A DNA stretch of 64,000 bases. It comes from Chondrus crispus. Its lineage: Eukaryota > Rhodophyta > Florideophyceae > Gigartinales > Gigartinaceae. A program made the position numbers and the translations under genes. Shown piece by piece: positions 58,469 to 64,000 of the stretch (positions are counted from its first letter, which is position 1; every line of letters begins with the position of its first letter). The notes beneath the pieces were generated by a model that did not search any database, was not told the DNA's origin, and saw nothing but the letters and a program-made list of their open reading frames with translations. The DNA lies in the NCBI RefSeq assembly GCF_000350225.1, contig NW_005179044.1:1-64000 (forward strand), given 5' to 3'.

Positions 58469-61400
58469 ATGTCTGTCCATGCTTCTCTCGCGCGTCTGCG
58501 AGCCTCGACCTCCTCCACCATGCTGCGACCACCGCCGCTGCCCCAACCCCGCCGCGACATGGCGGGGCTTGCTCTCAACGGGCTGGAGACACTCTCCACC
58601 ATCGACGCAACGCTCCCCACCCTTGCCTCTTCTCTTCTCCTCCTTCCCCCCTACCCGGACCGCGCGACTCTGCCGCCAGAGGAGGCCCAACCTGTCTCCG
58701 CCGCTGTCCTCTCCGCCGCCGCGCATCTCGCCCCCGTGTTCCCCATGCGCCCGGCGCAGAAGCTCGTCTCATGGCTGGTCCACGGGCTGCGCGTGCCCCA
58801 ACTCGGCGCCGAGCGAGAGGTGGACGCGCTTATGCTCGCCGCGCTCCCGTTTCATGAGACGCCGCAGTTTGTGCAGCTGGTGGCCTCCATGCTGAGAGAG
58901 GGAAAGTGGCACAAGTGGGAGTGGCTGCGCCCAGTTGTTAAGCAGAAGAAGCCCCCTTCACTGGACTTTCTGGTGCGCGATTGCCCGCAGCTTGTTCTCC
59001 GCCTCGCAGTGGCAGCAGTGGTCGAGGCTGTGGGAGACGGGATTAATACCTTGGCTGGGGCTTCGCTCTTGGCCAACTTGTTGATTCGGAGGCTCGGTTC
59101 GTCTGGCTCCATTGAGAAGCGCGCCTTGTTCCTGGCAGTTGTCGAAGCCATTGACAAGACAGTAAACTTGAAAGTGAACGACAAAAGCAGGAGCGACTTG
59201 CTTTGCGCTCTGATGTCGGCAGTCGCTGCGGCAGTTCCGTCCGGTCTTGAGAACGACATCGCTGAAGCTGCCGCGCAAGCTGTTGCAGGGGTAATCAAGA
59301 TGGCGAAGACTGGGAGTCCAGTTAGCGATACGGCTGTTGCTTGTCTTGCTATGCTGGTGTCAAAAGCTAAAGTATCCGCTGTTGAGAAGGGCGTTTCGAG
59401 AAGCCTCCTCAGACGTGGCGCAATGCCGGATGTCTTGTCCTGCCTGGGGGATGAGGAACTCGCCAGATTGACGTATGCGGCTGTCGTAATGGGGATCGTG
59501 TCGAAGCCTAGTGTGCGTATGCTGGGGCTTTTGCAGAAGGCGTTTGCGAGCGAGAATGTCTCGCTTCTTTGCGAGCAGACGGTGCACAAAGTTTTGCTTA
59601 GACTCTTTGCAGCGTGCGCGGATGCCGAAATTGAGGAGGAGTCTGTCACGACGGAGAAGCGACAGGCGATGCTCGAGGCCTTCGCTGGCGTCGTCGCGTC
59701 GTTGAGTAGGGGACGTTTTGCGCCCGGTGTGGATATTGCGTTGCGAGAGCACTTAGCCAGCAGGAGGAAAGCGGACAAGAGAAAATATTCGTTTGTTGAT
59801 GAGGGGATCGAAAAAGCTTTGAGTGGCACTGCGTTTTCAGTTGGGAAGGACGCGGCGAAGAAAAGTTCGCTTCCGAAGGGGGGCACTATTCTTGCCATGA
59901 TGTCACATCCGGAGCATAGCGTGGTGAAAACGGCATTAGCGAAGCTAGTAGACAGCAACTATTCGTGGACTGAGCAAGAAGCAAGTGTGACCGAGAGCAT
60001 CGTCGGTAGATGCAATATTCTTCTCAAGGGTGATTCTGACGCTCACGTAGCAGCCGATGCGGCGTTGTGTTTGTTACAGGCCAAATCCGAAGCACTACCA
60101 GAACATGTTTTGCCGTCCATCTTAAGCCGACTTCGAAGCGCTTATAACTTGCTTCGGAAGAAGAAAAAGAGGAAGCCATCTCGGATATCTGGGCTTATAG
60201 CTCTCTGTAACGCTCTTCTTACTGGTTGTGAGCGAGATACAGGCACGGATCCGGTTAAAGTACAAGCGATGTTGATCGGGTTGATCAGGGACGGTGTCTT
60301 CAGCAACAATTCAGTTGTTAGTCATGATGAGGAGACTTTCAAACGCCTGGCAACCTTATTGTCCCAAGAGACAGAAATTCGATGCTTGGATTCGGCGGAA
60401 TTAGGTGACGGACAGCTCCGAGAAGTCGTCGAGGCTGCCCTGCGATCGAAAATTGCGAGCAGGACTTACAAGTTTGACGCGCTTGTGGAGTCTATGTCTG
60501 AATGGGATCCATCATGGGCGTTAGAATTGCTCGCTTTCTGCGTGCATCAGGGAGACAAGAAAGCACTGAAGAAATTTGCAGAATTTCGGGCAGCAGGGGT
60601 AGTCGAGAGCTTGGTAAAGCTCTACGAAGATCACGAATCTATTAGGGCAAAGATTCTCGAAGAGGCTGTCAATGCAATAGGACCTATTCATGATGCACTG
60701 GGCTCACAATTCTCGCAGTCTCGAGTGGTGGATCGTATATGGAATCTGGCTGCACGTTTGGAGAATGAAAAGATTGCGCAACAGGTTTTGGCCAAAGTTC
60801 ATGGCTATTGTGGGTTTGTCAAGGTCAAAAATATGCTACAATCGGCATCTGCAGTTACTTCAGTATCCGGGGGTCGCATCCAATTTTACAGCCTTCAATG
60901 GTTTTTGATATCGTGCGAGTCAGATTCTTCAAACGAAGTTAATCAAGAGGCGATGTTGTGCCTGTTCGGCGCTCTTTACGGGAATGATAATCAGGCAAGG
61001 GACAAACTACTCGCGCTTTGCGCAGCTAAGGCAGCTGTACACAACTCCACTCTACCAAAGTCACCACTGATCTCATTTTATTGCGCAATCGCGAACTACC
61101 ATGCTAGTGTCGCAATCCCTTTGACTTCTGAATCAACACTTGAACAGTTGGACAACTTTTTGTCAGGAGCTTTACTGAACTACAGATCTCGTCTTGGTTT
61201 CATTGCGCCTCTCGCCGCCTTAGAAGGGCTAGAGGAGAAATCAGCGGTTATTCGCCTTGCATCTAGCAAAATTGTTGATCAAGAGTACGACCCTCTGCAA
61301 AGGCTTTATTTTCTTCGTGCGTTGGAAGGGTACAGTGGATACGAGGAAACTGAAGTATTAAGTTTGTTTCGAATGGAAATCAACCTGCTTTCGAAACTGT

Positions 61401-64000
61401 TAGGAGACACTGACCGAAGCAGTGTCACCTGCGAATCATTGGTACGTGTCGCTCAAATCCTTGGGACAATGAAGACACATTCATTATCAAGAGAGGTCAT
61501 CATCGACGCTGCAGAAGAAACCGCCTCACTTCTCCAAGCTCTCGACAAGAAACGTCCATTGCTTTCGGGAGAAGTCAATTTAGCTGTGATTGCTGGATTT
61601 TCGCAATTGTTCTCAATTTGCAACTGCAGAGAGCTGGACATCACCCAAGATCTACTGAGGCATATGTTATCATTTTCGACAAGAGCATCTACCGCTGGAA
61701 GTGTGGCCAGACAAACACTAGATAGTACCGTTTTGAATGATAAGTTGAACAATCTTCTACCCTTTCTACAAAGACTTGGAACCAAAGAAAGGGCACCAGA
61801 CGCAATGGATGTCCAGGTCGATGACGGAGTTCGACCTTCTACATTGGATCAAGAAGCTGGTATGGGGGCTGTAGATACTATCAAGCGGTGGTTATTGACA
61901 GATAAGATGATAGACAGGCCTTTCAAGTTTGATGTGACGTCTGTGCTTTCTTCGTTGTGGTCCTTCGTTCGGGCAGTTACCTCAGAAAGCTCGTTGATGC
62001 GCAATGCCGGGGACCGTAACGAGTACCAGCTTTGCAATGTGTTGGATCTGATTGAACAGATATTGCACAGAGAACGAGAGCGGAATATGCAGGATACTGC
62101 AGTCGACTTGGATGCGTTGATGAAGACTGTCTTCTACCCGCATGTATCTCACGAGGGCAACGAAAGCGCGCTAATGCGATCTGTGAGGTGCCAGGCATTG
62201 CAAGTTGCGATGGTGCTTGCCCCTCGCTGCGGCAATGAACTAGCATCGCGGCTCTGCGATGTGTTGAGCGCACAGATGGAGGATGTTTCTTTCTCGAAGC
62301 AGTTGAAATCCGTTCATCGTTTAGCTGCAGTTTTGCTTAAGAGCGGCTGCGACCCTAGAGTGGTATGTAATTTTCTTGTGAGAGCTGCGTACAAGAAGAT
62401 CGGGAATACTGTGGCCTCTGAAGAAGATCGAGAACTGATAGTATCTTGCTGCCGACTTATGCCAGATATGGAAGAAGCGCTGCTTTGCTGTCTGCAGCAA
62501 ATCTGCAAAGAATCTGCTGATTATCTCGAAGTGAAAAGCATTGCAAGGGAGTGCTCACGGCTGTTGCTGGGAGCTGAGCAGAGTCTGATCATGGATTTGT
62601 CAGTGATTGCGAGGGTGGGGTCAGACATAAGATGTGAATTGGCCCTAGTCCATGTGGTTGGACCACTGTTCAGAAAGAAGCTTACCGAAGCCGTGCAATC
62701 AGCAACGTCCGATGCCTCCGTTATTGAAGGTATATCGAATTTGTTGAAGTCTTTGTGGGTATTGAACAGAAATATCGCGGACAGGCCTGTTACAGCACTG
62801 GTTTCATTTCTTCCGTTACGCGCTATAAGCTTATGCTTAGGCAACATTATTTCAACTGAAAACGTAGCAATCCGCATTCGTGCGGTCAAGACTTTGTCGG
62901 GACGCATGTTGGACGACGCCTCATTGCTGTATGGCTGGCATGAAAATGATCAGAAGTTGCCTGATTACGTCGACTTGAAATCGTCTCAAACTGCATTTGT
63001 AGAAGAGCTTGGTTCAATTTTGAGTGCTGTAATATCAGAGTTCGGAGACAAGGATCATGTGAAGATTAATGAATTGGGGGCAGAGTTGAAGTTGTGTTCC
63101 TTGAGTTGTATTCAGAACATTGCAGATAGAATAGGCTCTTCGGCACCGCAAGTCCTTCTTCAGCTCTCCACAACTCCTCTGCAGGTCCTTCGGGCAAGTA
63201 GCAAGTTCTTGGACAAGCCCGAGGAGATAGTCAATGGGCAGTGGCAGTCTGACGTTGCTGTGGCGATGGACTGTCTTTCTTCGATAGTGACGGTCATTGG
63301 AAAGCGTGCAGTGACCTTCATCCCGGAGGTGGTCAGTACTGCAGCAGATATTCTACAAGCTGTGTTTGGGAAAGAGACAAGGAATGCGACATCCCGCATT
63401 CAAAAAGATTTAAGGGTGAGTGTTACTGAGGCAGCGATGCGGATGTGTACCACTGTCCTCGATAGGACTCCTAAGTTTTTCGGTCGCCTTACATTGAACC
63501 GTATAGCCTCGCTGGCAGTCTCTGTCGAAAGGGAGGACATTAATGTGTTGCTCGTAGAAGCGATGACGAAAGTTCCTGCAAATGTGAGCGTCGGCGCACT
63601 GGTCTATGTGACTGCTAATTTCGCCAAATTTTCGGCGACATTGACTGGGGTTTCCACATTGCTGCGGGGAATGTCTGCCTTGACTGGAGTGATATCTAAG
63701 GTGGAGCTCAAGCCTCAGAAGGACCGCCTTACGTTGGCTTTGTTATCGTGCATTGAATACGGTCGCTTGGGTAATACTTCACCAGCAAGTGTGCAAGAAA
63801 ATGAAATGGATACTCAAAGTGCAGCAAGGAAGTGCTCTACTGTAGAACTGTTTAACGAGCTGGTAGCAATCAGGGGACCAGAAGGTTTCTTGTCTTCCTG
63901 CAAAAAAGTGGATAACGGCTGTGCCGATAATTTTACGCGAATGGTTTTGAGACTTTCGGAGTCAGACTTCAAGATCATCTTCAATCGCGTAGTACAGTGG
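58469..64000 (+). CDS. UTP10: UTP10/HEATR1, U3 snoRNP (SSU processome) HEAT-repeat protein, 3'-partial
   Basis: Large scaffold of the t-UTP/UtpA complex that couples rDNA transcription with early 18S rRNA processing in the nucleolus. An uninterrupted frame of 1844 codons runs from ATG at 58469 (MSVHASLARLRASTSSTML) to the window edge. Residues about 88-160 match the HEATR1 N-terminus: FPMRPAQKLVSWLVHGLRVP, ALPFHETPQFVQLVASML, WHKWEWLRPVVK. The remainder is alpha-solenoid of HEAT-like helices without other domains. Animal and yeast proteins have about 1770-2150 residues, so most of the protein is here. No introns. Start supported by similarity to the short conserved N-terminal MTSLAQQLQ-type segment. 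The Harbinger element ends 340 bp upstream. Confidence 0.92.
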   Translation, partial: MSVHASLARLRASTSSTMLRPPPLPQPRRDMAGLALNGLETLSTIDATLPTLASSLLLLPPYPDRATLPPEEAQPVSAAVLSAAAHLAPVFPMRPAQKLVSWLVHGLRVPQLGAEREVDALMLAALPFHETPQFVQLVASMLREGKWHKWEWLRPVVKQKKPPSLDFLVRDCPQLVLRLAVAAVVEAVGDGINTLAGASLLANLLIRRLGSSGSIEKRALFLAVVEAIDKTVNLKVNDKSRSDLLCALMSAVAAAVPSGLENDIAEAAAQAVAGVIKMAKTGSPVSDTAVACLAMLVSKAKVSAVEKGVSRSLLRRGAMPDVLSCLGDEELARLTYAAVVMGIVSKPSVRMLGLLQKAFASENVSLLCEQTVHKVLLRLFAACADAEIEEESVTTEKRQAMLEAFAGVVASLSRGRFAPGVDIALREHLASRRKADKRKYSFVDEGIEKALSGTAFSVGKDAAKKSSLPKGGTILAMMSHPEHSVVKTALAKLVDSNYSWTEQEASVTESIVGRCNILLKGDSDAHVAADAALCLLQAKSEALPEHVLPSILSRLRSAYNLLRKKKKRKPSRISGLIALCNALLTGCERDTGTDPVKVQAMLIGLIRDGVFSNNSVVSHDEETFKRLATLLSQETEIRCLDSAELGDGQLREVVEAALRSKIASRTYKFDALVESMSEWDPSWALELLAFCVHQGDKKALKKFAEFRAAGVVESLVKLYEDHESIRAKILEEAVNAIGPIHDALGSQFSQSRVVDRIWNLAARLENEKIAQQVLAKVHGYCGFVKVKNMLQSASAVTSVSGGRIQFYSLQWFLISCESDSSNEVNQEAMLCLFGALYGNDNQARDKLLALCAAKAAVHNSTLPKSPLISFYCAIANYHASVAIPLTSESTLEQLDNFLSGALLNYRSRLGFIAPLAALEGLEEKSAVIRLASSKIVDQEYDPLQRLYFLRALEGYSGYEETEVLSLFRMEINLLSKLLGDTDRSSVTCESLVRVAQILGTMKTHSLSREVIIDAAEETASLLQALDKKRPLLSGEVNLAVIAGFSQLFSICNCRELDITQDLLRHMLSFSTRASTAGSVARQTLDSTVLNDKLNNLLPFLQRLGTKERAPDAMDVQVDDGVRPSTLDQEAGMGAVDTIKRWLLTDKMIDRPFKFDVTSVLSSLWSFVRAVTSESSLMRNAGDRNEYQLCNVLDLIEQILHRERERNMQDTAVDLDALMKTVFYPHVSHEGNESALMRSVRCQALQVAMVLAPRCGNELASRLCDVLSAQMEDVSFSKQLKSVHRLAAVLLKSGCDPRVVCNFLVRAAYKKIGNTVASEEDRELIVSCCRLMPDMEEALLCCLQQICKESADYLEVKSIARECSRLLLGAEQSLIMDLSVIARVGSDIRCELALVHVVGPLFRKKLTEAVQSATSDASVIEGISNLLKSLWVLNRNIADRPVTALVSFLPLRAISLCLGNIISTENVAIRIRAVKTLSGRMLDDASLLYGWHENDQKLPDYVDLKSSQTAFVEELGSILSAVISEFGDKDHVKINELGAELKLCSLSCIQNIADRIGSSAPQVLLQLSTTPLQVLRASSKFLDKPEEIVNGQWQSDVAVAMDCLSSIVTVIGKRAVTFIPEVVSTAADILQAVFGKETRNATSRIQKDLRVSVTEAAMRMCTTVLDRTPKFFGRLTLNRIASLAVSVEREDINVLLVEAMTKVPANVSVGALVYVTANFAKFSATLTGVSTLLRGMSALTGVISKVELKPQKDRLTLALLSCIEYGRLGNTSPASVQENEMDTQSAARKCSTVELFNELVAIRGPEGFLSSCKKVDNGCADNFTRMVLRLSESDFKIIFNRVVQW

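Noticed and set aside
58852-59958. 368-codon minus-strand frame
   Set aside because: It is the antisense shadow of UTP10, whose plus-strand frame is continuous and has clear homology.

Overview
This is a nuclear window from an intron-poor eukaryote, most likely a red alga. The evidence is a nucleus-encoded, transit-peptide-bearing protein resembling red-algal phycobilisome linkers (26913-27809), plant-like genes (C2-type phospholipase D, plastid-type ACT-repeat protein) beside general eukaryotic genes, almost no introns (one clear spliceosomal intron in about 18 genes) and short gene-dense stretches between long TE-rich ones. Base composition and architecture would suit a florideophyte such as Chondrus, but I cannot confirm genus or species. 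Runs of N at 20645-20647, 22977-23076 and 33765-33864 are assembly gaps.

Layout. 1-2.1 kb: a polyQ/polyA C2H2 zinc-finger protein, probably cut by the left edge. 4.1-4.85 kb: a short TA-flanked DNA transposon with a remnant ORF ending in a PCNA-box-like tail. 5.3-20.6 kb: a compact housekeeping cluster: WLM metalloprotease, PARP16-like ADP-ribosyltransferase, SRPBCC protein, VPS11, RluA-type pseudouridine synthase, PH-domain protein kinase, TOM40 and nibrin/NBS1. These are mostly arranged as divergent and convergent pairs with 170-800 bp between them. 20.6-24 kb: non-coding sequence with a tRNA-Trp gene that carries an 11-nt insertion in its T arm, then a gap flanked by possible gene fragments. 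24-31 kb: NOP9, the linker-like protein, mitochondrial uS10 and NAD kinase. 31-34 kb: repeats, including a 96-bp minisatellite, and a Ty3/gypsy integrase fragment. 33.9-39.7 kb: an unknown coiled-coil protein, an ACT-repeat protein and a two-exon phospholipase D. 39.7-50.4 kb: gene-poor DNA with a second TA-flanked inverted-repeat element and several palindromes. 50.4-51.3 kb: a secreted DUF2135-like protein. 52-58.1 kb: a disabled pogo/Tigger transposase followed by a complete 4.14-kb PIF/Harbinger element (15-bp TIRs, TTA target duplication). The element holds a transposase, a Myb/SANT-like partner and a fragment of an aquaporin-like gene. 58.5 kb to the right edge: the first 1844 codons of UTP10/HEATR1.

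How the genes relate: there are no operons. Ribosome biogenesis is represented twice (NOP9, UTP10), mitochondrial biogenesis three times (TOM40, uS10m, probably the pseudouridine synthase), and genome maintenance or damage signalling by NBS1 and the WLM protease. The most unusual items are the T-arm insertion in the tRNA-Trp gene, the apparent capture of an aquaporin fragment by the Harbinger element, and two promoter regions with about 10-bp-phased motif arrays (CACGTG upstream of TOM40, GTGACCC upstream of NBS1).
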